A stretch of 64,000 bases of DNA, from contig JBEHXT010000003.1 of the NCBI GenBank assembly GCA_048498555.1, positions 434,001-498,000 on the forward strand, written 5' to 3'. How positions within the stretch are numbered: the first letter of the stretch is position 1; each line of letters opens with the position of its first letter. The notes beneath the pieces are model-generated. The model searched no databases. It had not been told where the DNA came from and worked only from the letters and a program-made list of their open reading frames with translations. Origin of the DNA: Danxiaibacter sp048498555 (lineage in GTDB: Bacteria; Bacteroidota; Bacteroidia; Chitinophagales; Chitinophagaceae). Below are positions 9,572 to 18,714 of the stretch, piece after piece. Position numbers and translations under genes: made by a program.

Positions 9572-10657
9572 ATGATTGAAACAGCGCCACGGGTTGACCT
9601 TTTAAAAACCAGGCAACATTTTGAAATTTTAGACGGATTGAGGGGGATTGCCGCCGTATCGGTGGTGATTTTTCACTTCATGGAAATTGCAGTTCCGGAT
9701 TACGAGAAAAGTTTTATTGCTCACTCTTATCTCGCAGTTGATTTCTTCTTTTGTTTATCAGGCTTTGTTATTGCATACGCTTACGATAACCGCCTGGAAA
9801 AAATTGGCATCGGTTCATTTTTAAAACTGAGGCTGATCCGGCTGCACCCGTTAGTTATTATAGGAGCTATTATAGGTTTACTGGCTTTTATATTTGATCC
9901 ATTCAGTAACCTCCATCAGCAATATGCTGATAAGCTATGGCCCATGTTCATCGCGTCTTGCTTCATGATCCCCTACCCGATCGTGCGTGAACGTTTTTTT
10001 AACCTCTTTCATCTCAATCCGCCAACATGGTCTTTGTTTTGGGAGTATGTTGTTAATATAGTTTATGCGATTGTTTTAATCAGGCTGCCTAAAAAAATCC
10101 TTTGGGTGTTGGCGGTTGTCGCGGCTGGTGCATTATGCTATGAAGCACACAGAACAACCAACCTAAGCGGCGGGTGGGGCGGTGATAATATTCTTGGTGG
10201 CTTTATCAGGGTAAGCTATTCTTTCCTTGCTGGCATCCTCGTTTATCGCTCACGCTGGATCATTCAATCTAAACTCGGCTTTCTTTCGGTAGGCTTATTG
10301 ACATTTGCAGTGTTCGTTTTTCCTTTTATAAAAGCATATAACTGGATAATAGATCCTGCCATCGTTATATTTTATTTGCCATTTCTGGTTGCGTTAGGTG
10401 CAGGAGCAACTTTACGGCCTGCCTTTGCAAAACTCTGCAGGTTCTCTGGTGAAATTTCCTATCCATTGTACATGGTTCATTATCCCTTCATCTGGATTTT
10501 TATGAGCTATGTAGAAAAATTCAAACCCACCATCGGGCAAATGACCCCAATTATTATTATCGGTACCGTCTCCATGATACTTCTTGCTTATGTAGTAATG
10601 ATTGGAATTGACATACCGGTAAGAAAATGGCTGAAGAATAGGATGAAACAACGTTAA
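9572..10657 (+). CDS. Acyltransferase family 3 membrane protein (OafA-like)
   Basis: 361 residues with about ten transmembrane segments and the acyltransferase-3 signatures: FEILDGLRGIAAVSVVIFHF near the N-terminus (with the catalytic-type His), RLIRLHPL at about 92-99, and YPLYMVHYPFIW near residues 297-308. Such enzymes O-acylate extracellular polysaccharides, lipid-linked sugars or antibiotics, using a cytoplasmic acyl donor. The final 58 codons, from codon 304 on, are the start of a tandem repeat: two further copies of this 3' end follow downstream without the rest of the gene. A terminator hairpin follows the stop by 25 bp. The substrate cannot be told from the neighbours. Confidence 0.88.
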   Translation: MIETAPRVDLLKTRQHFEILDGLRGIAAVSVVIFHFMEIAVPDYEKSFIAHSYLAVDFFFCLSGFVIAYAYDNRLEKIGIGSFLKLRLIRLHPLVIIGAIIGLLAFIFDPFSNLHQQYADKLWPMFIASCFMIPYPIVRERFFNLFHLNPPTWSLFWEYVVNIVYAIVLIRLPKKILWVLAVVAAGALCYEAHRTTNLSGGWGGDNILGGFIRVSYSFLAGILVYRSRWIIQSKLGFLSVGLLTFAVFVFPFIKAYNWIIDPAIVIFYLPFLVALGAGATLRPAFAKLCRFSGEISYPLYMVHYPFIWIFMSYVEKFKPTIGQMTPIIIIGTVSMILLAYVVMIGIDIPVRKWLKNRMKQR

Positions 10658-10680
10658 TCAAACAATACATCGCTATAAAA

Positions 10681-10714
10681 AATACTCCTCCATCTTGCAG
10701 GAGTATTTTTTTTT
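10681..10714 (+). terminator. Terminator of the acyltransferase gene
   Basis: The arms atactcct and aggagtat are separated by a 9-nt loop and followed by a run of nine T. A near-identical hairpin recurs at 11350-11380 in repeat copy 2. In copy 3 the right arm is missing. Confidence 0.8.
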
Positions 10715-11040
10715 GAAACATACTCTTTCCCTTTGCGCTTTTAGTATGTTAAGGGCATAAAATGGCAGATGTGATAACAAAGGAAATGTGTTAAAGAACA
10801 TACAATCGTTAATGGTGCTTGCTTTTTAGCATACCCATATTTGACGTTATCAGGACTTTTTTACAATTCATTAAGCTGGTTTAAGAACGGTATTCTATAG
10901 ACCTTTGTCCTCGTTGCCGCAAGCGGCAGATCCCGTTTTAAAATCCATCCAATAGACAAAAGCTGTGAAATATCAGCCTGTGAAAAACCGATCAACATAA
11001 TTTGATCATCCAAAGAAAATAGGTTTCAATCTGTACATGC

Positions 11041-11070
11041 AAGCCGGAAGGACTAATATACTTCCGGCTT
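11041..11070. terminator. Second hairpin of the repeat unit, three copies
   Basis: A perfect 10-bp stem (aagccggaag / cttccggctt) with a 10-nt loop is followed by aattatttt. It is conserved without change at 11704-11733 and 12339-12368, even though the surrounding unit has diverged. Confidence 0.6.
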
Positions 11071-11154
11071 AATTATTTTAACACAAGTTGAAACGATAAA
11101 TGCCGACAGACGGGTACAGATAACGTAACCTTCTGTGGCGGCCTTTTGCAAGAT

Positions 11155-11304
11155 TATCCCTTCACCTGGATTTTTATGAGCTATGTAGAAAAATTCAAAC
11201 CCACTATCGGGCAAATGACCCCGATTATTATTATCGGTACCATCTCCATGATACTTCTTGCTTATGTAGTAATGATTGGAATTGACATACCGGTAAGAAA
11301 ATAG
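11155..11304 (+). pseudogene. Detached acyltransferase 3' fragment, repeat copy 2
   Basis: The fragment covers the last part of the acyltransferase in the same reading frame, from the codon equivalent to 304 to a TAG at 11302-11304. The encoded segment (YPFTWIFMSYVEKF... through IDIPVRK) keeps both the transmembrane stretch and the frame, but it stops eight codons before the end of the intact gene because of a small deletion and has no start codon of its own. Differences from the parent gene are few and conservative. It is a remnant or silent cassette, not a gene. Confidence 0.8.
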
Positions 11305-11817
11305 AATAGAATGAAACAACATTAATCAAACAATACTTCGCGATAAAAAATACTCCTTCATCTTGCAGGAGTATTTTTTGAAACAGGCTTTTCTGCTTTG
11401 CGCTTTTGGCGTGCTAAGGGAATAAAATAGCAGAGTTGATAACAAAGAAAATGTTGACGAACATACAATCGTTAATGGTGCTTGCTTTTTAGCGTACCCA
11501 TATTTGACGTTATCGGGACTTTTTTCTGATTCATTAAGCTGGTTTAAGAACGGTATTCTTTAGACCTTTGTTCTCGTTGCCGCAAGCGGCAGATCCCGTT
11601 TTAAAATCCATCCAATAAACAAAAGCTGTGAAATATCAGCCTGTGAAAAACCGATCAACATAATTTGATCATCCAAAGAAAATAGGTTTCAATCTGTACA
11701 TGCAAGCCGGAAGGACTAATATACTTCCGGCTTAATTATTTTAACACATGTTGAAACGATAAATGCCGACAGACGGATACAGATAACGTAACCTTCTGTG
11801 GCGGCCCTTTGCAAGAT

Positions 11818-11979
11818 TATCCCTTCATCTGGATTTTTATGAGCCATGTAGAAAAATTCAAGCCCACCATCGTGCAAATGACTCCAATTATTATTATCGG
11901 TACCATGTCCATGATACTTATAGCTTATGTAATAATGATTGGAATTGACATACCGATAAGAAAAATGGTTGAAGAATAG
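11818..11979 (+). pseudogene. Detached acyltransferase 3' fragment, repeat copy 3
   Basis: This is the most diverged copy of the acyltransferase tail. Frame and hydrophobic segment are kept (YPFIWIFMSHVEKF..., then IDIPIRK), with substitutions such as Y-to-H, G-to-V and V-to-I. A one-base insertion in the A tract after the RK codons shifts the end to MVEE and a TAG. There is no start codon and no upstream part of the gene. Confidence 0.78.
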
Positions 11980-12513
11980 AATGAAAGGACATTAATCAAA
12001 CAATGCTTCGCGATAAAAAATACTCCTCCATCTTGCGCTTTTGGTGTGCTAAAGGAATAAAATAGCAGAGTTGATAACAAAGAAAATGTTGACGAACATA
12101 AAATCGTTAATGGGGCTTTCTTTTTGGCTTTCCCATATTTGACGTTATCGGGACTTTTTTTCGATTCGATCGCCTGGTTTAAGAACAGTATTCGATCGAC
12201 CTTTGTTCTCGCTGCCGCTAGCGGCAGAGCCCGTTTTAAAATCCATCCAATAGACAAAAGCTGTGAAATATCAGCCTGTGAAAAACCGGTCAACATATTT
12301 GATCATCCAAAGAAAATAAGGTTTCAATCTGTACATGCAAGCCGGAAGGACTAATATACTTCCGGCTTAATTATTTTAACACATGTTGAAACGATAATCA
12401 CCGACAGACAGCTGTAGACAAAGTATTTAATTGTTGATTTCAGAAACCTTCAGTGGCGGCCTTTAACAAGATGCTAACTTTCATTTAAAGCAGGCGCTCA
12501 AAGATACTTTGGA

Positions 12514-12540
12514 TAAAAAGCCGTTTTCAGGCTTTTTTTG
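12514..12540 (+). terminator. Terminator-like hairpin after the repeat block
   Basis: The arms aaaagcc and ggctttt with a 7-nt loop are followed by four more T bases. It closes the triplicated region. Confidence 0.6.
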
Positions 12541-12577
12541 TGAGCTATTGAATAGTAACCAGGCATATTCTTCGAAT

Positions 12578-12657
12578 TACTTTTGCACCTGCAACGAGTT
12601 TCTTTATCATGTAATGTAGTAAGTCTCCCTGTATTTTCATGCAGGGTTTTCTTTTTA
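12578..12657 (+). ncRNA. Candidate small RNA or attenuator leader
   Basis: TACTTTTG at 12578-12585 matches the Bacteroidota -7 motif TAnnTTTG exactly and is followed by caccтgc-type start context (cacctgcaac). About 45 nt further, a stem of ccctg(ta)/(tg)caggg at 12629-12648 runs into ttttcttttt. This is the layout of a short transcript of about 65-70 nt. The only TTG upstream is 27 nt away, somewhat far. It could be an independent small RNA or a terminated leader of the esterase operon that begins at 12879. Confidence 0.35.
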
Positions 12658-12878
12658 AAGCCTTATCGAATAAGTCATTCACTGGTGTTATGCGCAGCCA
12701 CCCTCCACACATTTTTTGCTTTTACAGCATAGCCGGCTTCAACAACTATCTGTAGCCTGCAACTTTGTTTTTTGCCAGCAAATCACATCATCATAACTTG
12801 TTAACCTTTAGGCCTGATAGAGGTAAAACGGTTTTTAATACACTTGTAAGGAAGCATTTATCTTCTAAAAATGATTGT

Positions 12879-14276
12879 ATGAGATTAAGGTTAATAACAT
12901 TGTGCGTTTGCGCACTACTTTTTTCACCAGCATTTTCGCAAAAGCCACCTGAACCTTTTAAAAAGGGAGACCGCGTTGTGTTTGCAGGCAACAGCATTAC
13001 CGAAGCGGGATTTTACGAAACGTACATTTGGTTGTATTACATTACTCATTTTCCTGAAAGAAAGATTGAAGTAATGAACGGAGGAATTGGCGGAGATGTG
13101 GCAAGGCAGATCTATGTTCGTTTAAATGATGATATACTGGCAAAAAAACCAACAGTACTATCCGTAAGTTTTGGAATGAATGACAGCCGTTATTTTGAAT
13201 ATCCCATGCATAAGGACAAAACGGACAGCGTTCGTAAATCCGCCATCGATACTGCTTACAAATGGTTCACAAGTATTCGCGATCAATTAAACGGAATAAA
13301 GAATCTTAAAAAGATTATGATGCTTTCATCTCCTTATGATGAAACGGTTAAAAATGGCAAAGAGCCTTTCTGGGGCAAGTTTAAAACCATGGAAGGTATT
13401 TGTGCATTTCAGAAGGACGAAGCAGCGAAAAATAATTGGGCTTTTGTAGACCTGTTTTATCCTATGACAGAGATCAATAAAAAAGGCCAGCAAAAAGACA
13501 CAGCATTTACGATTACCGGGCCGGATAGAATCCATCCGGGAAATGCGGGCCACCTGGTAATGGCTTACCTCTTTCTTAAAGCGCAGGGCCTAGCCAACAA
13601 GCCGATTGCAAATATTGTTATTGACGCCAACGCAGGCAAAACTGTAAAAGCAGAAAATGCAAGTATCTCCGGCTTACAAAAAAAGAACAACAATATTGCA
13701 TTCACATATTTGGCCAAATCACTTCCTTTTCCAATCGACTCAACGGCGCGTGTCTTTTGGAATCCTCAGAAGCAATATGAAGCGCTTGACGTAATTCCTT
13801 TCACAAAAGAGTTTAACAGTGAGTTGCTACATGTTCAGCATCTTGATCAGTCATCTAACTTTAATCTGAAAATTGACGAGCAGCTTATCGGGACTTATAC
13901 CGGTGCTGCTTTTACTGATGGAATTAACCTGGCGAATATCAGCAATACACCTCAATACCAGCAGGCAAAACAAATCATGGAACTTCAATTGAAAAGAAAG
14001 GACCTCGAAGATAAATTGCGTTCGTTCTATTGGGTTAGCTATGATTATTTATACGACAGAGGTTTATTTTTAAAAGACAGCCCGGCTATTACAGATTCTA
14101 TTATTGCTGAAGCAAAAAAGAATCCGTTTATCGGGGGCAAGAAAGATGCATACTTAGAACTTCATGAAAAATCTGCACGTGAGAAAGTCCAAAAGCAAAT
14201 GGATGAAATGACAGACAAGATGTATCAGCTTGCAAAACCTGTAACACATAAAGTATCTATCGAAAAAGTCAATTAG
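12879..14276 (+). CDS. Secreted SGNH/GDSL-family hydrolase
   Basis: 465 residues from the ATG at 12879, which is chosen because a signal peptide (MRLRLITLCVCALLFSPAFSQ) starts there; an in-frame upstream extension to 12765 has no signal-like sequence. The SGNH blocks are visible: GNSIT with Ser39, GGIGGD, GMND and DRIHPGNAGH (Asp and His of the triad at about 215-218). The C-terminal 230 residues form an extra domain with several long helices. SGNH enzymes in polysaccharide loci are usually carbohydrate O-deacetylases such as rhamnogalacturonan or xylan acetylesterases. The sialate O-acetylesterase-type gene follows after 26 bp, so the two esterases are probably co-expressed and act on the same acetylated glycan. 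Confidence 0.87.
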   Translation: MRLRLITLCVCALLFSPAFSQKPPEPFKKGDRVVFAGNSITEAGFYETYIWLYYITHFPERKIEVMNGGIGGDVARQIYVRLNDDILAKKPTVLSVSFGMNDSRYFEYPMHKDKTDSVRKSAIDTAYKWFTSIRDQLNGIKNLKKIMMLSSPYDETVKNGKEPFWGKFKTMEGICAFQKDEAAKNNWAFVDLFYPMTEINKKGQQKDTAFTITGPDRIHPGNAGHLVMAYLFLKAQGLANKPIANIVIDANAGKTVKAENASISGLQKKNNNIAFTYLAKSLPFPIDSTARVFWNPQKQYEALDVIPFTKEFNSELLHVQHLDQSSNFNLKIDEQLIGTYTGAAFTDGINLANISNTPQYQQAKQIMELQLKRKDLEDKLRSFYWVSYDYLYDRGLFLKDSPAITDSIIAEAKKNPFIGGKKDAYLELHEKSAREKVQKQMDEMTDKMYQLAKPVTHKVSIEKVN

Positions 14277-14302
14277 TTTTAGCCTGATTTAATATTGAAC
14301 AA

Positions 14303-16255
14303 ATGAAGCGGACAATAAAAAACGCATTTGCCATACTTCTTTCCGTATCGGCACTTAGTTCAAAAGCAAACATTAAGCTACCAGTGCTTTTTCAAAGTAA
14401 CATGGTGCTTCAACGTGATAAGCCCTGTAATATCTGGGGAACTGCTGATAAAGGAGAGAATGTTACGATTGAATTCAACAATGCATCTTACAAATCAACG
14501 CCTGTTAATGGCAAATGGAAAATAAGCCTGCCGGCAACATCAGCTGGCGGCCCGTATAAGCTGACCATCAAAGGAAATAACATCATTGAATTAGAAGGAG
14601 TATTGTTTGGTGATGTATGGATCTGCGGCGGCCAGAGTAACATGCAATTTAAAACACGTGACGCTCGCCCTAAGGCAGATTCATCTTTCTTCAACAACAA
14701 TAACATCCGCTTATTTACCGCCGGCATTGGAATGGATTATGCGCCACAGGATACATTAAAAGGCGGTGAATGGAAAATGGCTACCGAAAAAAATGTAGGT
14801 GATTTTGCGGCCGTAGGCTTCTTCTTTGGAAGGTATTTACAAAAGCACCTTAATGTGCCAATCGGCTTAATCAGTGACAACCTTGGCGCCACTGCTATTG
14901 AAGAATGGATGAGCAATGAAGCTGTACATCAGTTTCCGCAGTTTAATAATTACTACAACTTATATCTCGCGCCCAACAAAAGCATGGCGGAGATGAATAA
15001 CGATTTTGAAAAAACAAAAGGTGATTGGAATAAAAAATATTATTTAAAAGACGACCCGGGGTTAAAGGAAGAATGGTTTAAACCAGAAACAGGCATAACA
15101 AGCTGGCAAACCATGCATTTGCCTGCGCATTGGGAAGATAAGGGGCTTAAAGATTACGATGGTTCAGTATGGTTTAGGAGAAGCTTCGATTCTTTCCCGC
15201 ATGATTTTCTGGGTAATGCCTACATTAACTACGGGCAGGTTGACGATTATGATATTGCTTGGGTTAACGGTGTAAAAGTTGGCGAAGGCTACGGCAATCA
15301 GAATATGCGTTCCTACAAAATTCCTGCAAACATTATAAAGCCGAAAGATAATGTTGTTGTCGTTCGCGTTTTTGATGCGGGTGGAAAAGGTGGCATGTTC
15401 AATATGTTTTGGGCACCATACTGGGCTGGAGAATGGCAATATAAAACCGGTGTAAAAATAAACGCCGCATCGTTCAAAAGGCCATTGATAGCTAATGCAT
15501 ACATCTTCGGATCTCCAACTGTTTTATATAACGCGAACATTGCACCGCTAACGCAATTATCTATTAAAGGGTTTACATGGTATCAGGGTGAGGCCAACGC
15601 AGGACGAGCTGAAGAATACAAGGATTTACTACCAGCTATGATCAAAGACTGGCGCAAACAATTTAACCAGGGCGACCTCCCCTTTCTGCTTGTGCAGCTC
15701 CCTAATTTTACACCAGAAGACAAACAGCCAGGCAACAGCGAATGGGCAGAACTTCGTGAAGCGCAGACTTCGGCACTGTCTTTGCCAAATACCGGCATGG
15801 CCACTACAATTGATGTTGGCGAAGCTAATGATCTGCATCCGCACGATAAAATGTCTGTTGGTAATCGTCTCGCAATAACAGCGCTGAATATGGCATACGG
15901 CATCGACAGCATTCATCAAAGCCCGCGCTATAAAAGCATGCAGGTTGTTGGAGATAGCATTATCGTTACCTTCACGGGTAATTTCACCGGCAAAGACAAA
16001 TATGGATATGTGCGCGGTTTTAGTATTGCCGATGCAGACAAAACTTACCATTGGGCAAAAGCGTATGTGAAGAGTGGAAATGCCATTGTTGTTTACAGTC
16101 CTGAGGTTAAAACACCAGTATCGGTACGCTATGCATGGAGCAGCAATCCCGGTGACCTGGACCTGTATAATGCACAAGGATTGCCTGTAGTGCCGTTTAG
16201 AACGGATGACTACCAGGGCATGACCGCCAATAAAAAATTCTCTTACAATGAATAA
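14303..16255 (+). CDS. Sialate O-acetylesterase-type carbohydrate esterase (SASA domain)
   Basis: 650 residues with an N-terminal signal peptide (about 1-22). Ser112 in CGGQSNMQ is the catalytic serine of the SASA/DUF303 family; TWYQGEAN near residue 425 and the DVGEANDLHPHDK segment near 510 supply the other family blocks, including the D-x-H pair. A galactose-binding-like jelly roll (about 255-370, with WFRRSFD and WVNGVKVGE) is inserted between the two halves of the esterase domain, as is usual in this family. Despite the family name, most Bacteroidota members deacetylate plant cell-wall sugars. It is coupled to the SGNH hydrolase upstream and lies 54 bp before lgt. Confidence 0.87.
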   Translation: MKRTIKNAFAILLSVSALSSKANIKLPVLFQSNMVLQRDKPCNIWGTADKGENVTIEFNNASYKSTPVNGKWKISLPATSAGGPYKLTIKGNNIIELEGVLFGDVWICGGQSNMQFKTRDARPKADSSFFNNNNIRLFTAGIGMDYAPQDTLKGGEWKMATEKNVGDFAAVGFFFGRYLQKHLNVPIGLISDNLGATAIEEWMSNEAVHQFPQFNNYYNLYLAPNKSMAEMNNDFEKTKGDWNKKYYLKDDPGLKEEWFKPETGITSWQTMHLPAHWEDKGLKDYDGSVWFRRSFDSFPHDFLGNAYINYGQVDDYDIAWVNGVKVGEGYGNQNMRSYKIPANIIKPKDNVVVVRVFDAGGKGGMFNMFWAPYWAGEWQYKTGVKINAASFKRPLIANAYIFGSPTVLYNANIAPLTQLSIKGFTWYQGEANAGRAEEYKDLLPAMIKDWRKQFNQGDLPFLLVQLPNFTPEDKQPGNSEWAELREAQTSALSLPNTGMATTIDVGEANDLHPHDKMSVGNRLAITALNMAYGIDSIHQSPRYKSMQVVGDSIIVTFTGNFTGKDKYGYVRGFSIADADKTYHWAKAYVKSGNAIVVYSPEVKTPVSVRYAWSSNPGDLDLYNAQGLPVVPFRTDDYQGMTANKKFSYNE

Positions 16256-16309
16256 ATCTTTATGACAGCAATAGTATTTCTATCGTCATAAGGATGATCG
16301 AAAGCAACG

Positions 16310-17494
16310 ATGTATCCAAATCTGTATTACGCCATAAAAGAGCTGTTTGGAATAAGTGTCCCTTTTTTAAAGGCGATAAGTTCCGCCGGTTTTTTTATGG
16401 CGTTGGCTTTTATTCCCGGCGCATGGTTGTGGGAATATGAACTAAAGCGAAAGGAAAAGAACCGCGAACTTACCTATATAACAAAATCCATTACAATTGG
16501 CAAACGTACGTTGGTCATACGGGTATTGCTTCACCTTATTCTTGGTTTTATCGCGGGATTCAAGCTGATTGGATTGCTATTCAAACCCTATTACATTACT
16601 GACAATAACGAATACCTGTTTTCGTTGAAAGGAAGTGTTCCTGCAGGGCTTTTATTAGGAGTTATCTGGGCAACAGTAACATTGTATGTTGGATATGTTC
16701 AACGCCTGCACAAACCTGAAAAGAAAGTCATTGCAGTTTATCCGCATGAATATGTTCCAAGGGCTATTTTGGTTGCTGCAATATCAGGCGTTATCGGCGC
16801 AAAAGTTTTTGGGCTGATGGAAAACTGGAACGCATTTCTTGACGATCCCATCAAAAACATTTTTTCTTCTACAGGGTTTGCTTATCTCGGCGGTTTTATA
16901 GTGGCCACGTTTGCCATGTGGTTCTATCATTATAAGTTTAGTGCACAACGCATGCGCATGGCTGATGCATTGGCGCCATCCCTAATGCTGAGTTACGGTT
17001 TGGGCCGCATTGGCTGCCAGATAGCAGGTGATGGCGACTGGGGAATCAATAATCCTAATCCTAATCCGTACAGTTGGCTACCATCTTGGTTGTGGAGCTA
17101 TGACTACCCCCACAACGTACTTCGAAAGGGAATTTATATGCAAGGCTGTACCTGGGACGATTATTGCAATGCATTGGCCGTACCCGTTTATCCAACACCG
17201 ATGTATGAATTAATACTTTGTCTTTTTCTATTTACGGTTTTAATGCTTATACGCAAACGAATAAAGCTTGCGGGAAGAATATCTGCGTTCTACTTAATGT
17301 TCGCGGCCATTGAACGGTTTACGATTGAAAAAATACGGGTAGATGTGCGATATGACTTTTGGGGATTTCATCCAACGCAGGCCGAAGTGCTTTCTGTGTT
17401 TTTGTTTGTATGCGGTGTATTTCTATTTTTTATCGCTCCTAAGTTGAATGCGAATAAACTGCCGAATTCACTTAAAGAACAACAGGACGTTTAA
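16310..17494 (+). CDS. lgt: Prolipoprotein diacylglyceryl transferase
   Basis: 394 residues, longer than the roughly 290 of the E. coli enzyme because of an extended N-terminal membrane part and an insert before the PTPMYE motif. There are about seven transmembrane segments. The Lgt signature region is LGRIGCQIAGDGDWG near residue 230, where the usual Asn after GRIG is Cys, a form I recall from other Bacteroidota. PTPMYEL corresponds to the conserved P-x-x-LYE block and RFTIEKIRVD to the C-terminal arginine motif. Lgt adds the diacylglycerol to lipobox cysteines of prolipoproteins in the inner membrane, which this genome needs for its many SusD-type proteins. It follows the esterase pair in the same direction and may be read from the same transcript or from an internal promoter. 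Confidence 0.88.
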   Translation: MYPNLYYAIKELFGISVPFLKAISSAGFFMALAFIPGAWLWEYELKRKEKNRELTYITKSITIGKRTLVIRVLLHLILGFIAGFKLIGLLFKPYYITDNNEYLFSLKGSVPAGLLLGVIWATVTLYVGYVQRLHKPEKKVIAVYPHEYVPRAILVAAISGVIGAKVFGLMENWNAFLDDPIKNIFSSTGFAYLGGFIVATFAMWFYHYKFSAQRMRMADALAPSLMLSYGLGRIGCQIAGDGDWGINNPNPNPYSWLPSWLWSYDYPHNVLRKGIYMQGCTWDDYCNALAVPVYPTPMYELILCLFLFTVLMLIRKRIKLAGRISAFYLMFAAIERFTIEKIRVDVRYDFWGFHPTQAEVLSVFLFVCGVFLFFIAPKLNANKLPNSLKEQQDV

Positions 17495-17606
17495 TGCGTT
17501 TATGTCTTAAGCAATAACTCTCTCGTTATAACTTTTCCGAAAGCCTGATAAGCAATACTCAAATTCAAACATAACAGTGTAGATAAAAAACTCCGCCTCT
17601 CGCCGC

Positions 17607-18640
17607 TCCGCGAAGCGGAAAACTTATATGTTCTTATATGCCTTATATGGTTCAAAAACCTTCGCTTCGTTCAAGCGCATATTGCATTTATTTTTTGTCC
17701 TAATTTTTATTTACAATTAATCGCCGGAGGCGATAGAGTAAGGCTGCAGAGCCTGTAGGCCCAGCAGAACGCAATACAACAAGTAACAATTTTCTATAGC
17801 CGAAAAGCTGCATTTATCTTATTACTTGCGCCCATTCAGGGCTTATCCCCTTTTGCTTTTTATTCATAGGGCGTTGCCCTATGCTAATGCTTTGACGCAT
17901 TCAGCGTCGTGCGAATATGTACTGCTTCTTATCGCTGCGTGAGGCTTCCTGGCTTAGTGGTTTATTCTATCACTTATGTTCATTTGTATTTAAAAACTTA
18001 ATCATCAAAGGCGATAAAAACTGCCAGGAAAGTCGACAATTCCGCGAAGCGGAAAACTTATATGTTCTTATATGCCTTATATGGTTCAAAAACCTTCGCT
18101 TCGTTCAAGTTCATATTGCATTTATTTTTTGTTCTAATTTTTATTTACAATCAATCGCCGGAGGCGATAAAGTAAGGCTGCGAAGCCTGGAGGCTCAGCA
18201 GAGAGAAAAACAATATGTAACAATTTTCCATAGCCGCAAAACTGCATTTATCTTATTACTTGCGCCCATTCAGGGCTTATCCCCTTTTGCTTTTTATTCA
18301 TAGGGCGTTGCCCTATGCTAATGCTTTGACGCATTCAGCGTCGTGCGAATATGTGCGGCTTTTTACCGTTGCACGAAGCTTCCTGGCTTAGTGTTTTATT
18401 CTATCACTTATGTTCATTTGTATTTAAAAACTTAATCATCAAAGGCGATAAAAATTGCCAGGAAAGTCGACAATTCCGCGAAGCGGAAAACCTTATATGT
18501 TCTTATATGCCTTATATGGTTCAAAAACCTTCGCTTCGTTCAAGCGCATATTGCATTTATTTTTTGTCCTAATTTTTATTGACAATTAATCGCCGGAGGC
18601 GATAGAGTAAGGCTGCAGAGCCTGTAGGCCCAGCAGAGTG
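17607..18640. repeat. 434-bp tandem repeat, 2.4 copies
   Basis: Copies begin at 17607, 18041 and 18475, so the period is exactly 434 bp twice; the third copy stops after about 166 bp. Within each unit are a palindrome ttccgcgaagcggaa, the series cttatatg-ttcttatatg-ccttatatgg, and a block cgccggaggcgatagagtaa followed by ggctgc-gagcctg. The last block also occurs in the inverted repeat at 37424-37530, and the ttatatg block occurs in reverse complement at 43288-43314. Open frames across the unit look like chance. The array lies between the convergent lgt and SusC genes. Confidence 0.9.
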
Positions 18641-18646
18641 AAAACA

Positions 18647-18693
18647 AAAAAACATTTCTCTATCCGGCTACACCGAATTCGAGAAATGTTTTT
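18647..18693. terminator. Bidirectional terminator after the SusC gene
   Basis: Arms aaaaacatttctc and gagaaatgttttt (13 bp) with a 20-nt loop lie 22 bp past the leftward SusC stop. A and T runs flank both sides, so it can work in both directions. Confidence 0.75.
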
Positions 18694-18714
18694 CACTAAT
18701 GTTTTAACCCTTCG

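Larger units (their letters stand above)
10481..12480 (+). repeat. Triplicated 660-674 bp unit containing the acyltransferase 3' end and its downstream DNA
   Basis: Three direct copies: 10481-11154, 11155-11817 and 11818 to about 12480. Each starts at the codon pair tatccc inside the acyltransferase frame and runs through the gene end, a terminator hairpin, a spacer, a second hairpin and a tail ending ctgtggcggcc-tt-caagat. The second and third copies join directly onto the previous tail. The copies differ by scattered substitutions and small indels. Copy 3 has lost the right arm of the first hairpin, apparently by a deletion between two short ttgc-containing stretches. No transposase, integrase or recombinase is nearby. 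Confidence 0.9.

Noticed and set aside
11925..12296. 123-codon leftward frame in repeat copy 3
   Set aside because: The corresponding frames in copies 1 and 2 are interrupted by stops at different points, and the frame runs antisense through the acyltransferase remnant and hairpins. No domain or signal is seen.
12765..12878. Longer start for the SGNH hydrolase
   Set aside because: The extra 38 residues are not signal-like and would bury the clear signal peptide that begins at 12879.
14303..16255. Role in sialic acid metabolism
   Set aside because: No nan genes, sialidase or sialic acid transporter are nearby; the family name reflects the domain, not the substrate.
17917..18572. Two rightward frames (128 and 73 codons) within the 434-bp repeat
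   Set aside because: They are the same sequence read in successive repeat copies, end at different points, and have no recognisable domain or start context.
17607..18640. Possible CRISPR array
   Set aside because: The unit is 434 bp with no short direct repeats separated by unique spacers, and no cas gene is present.
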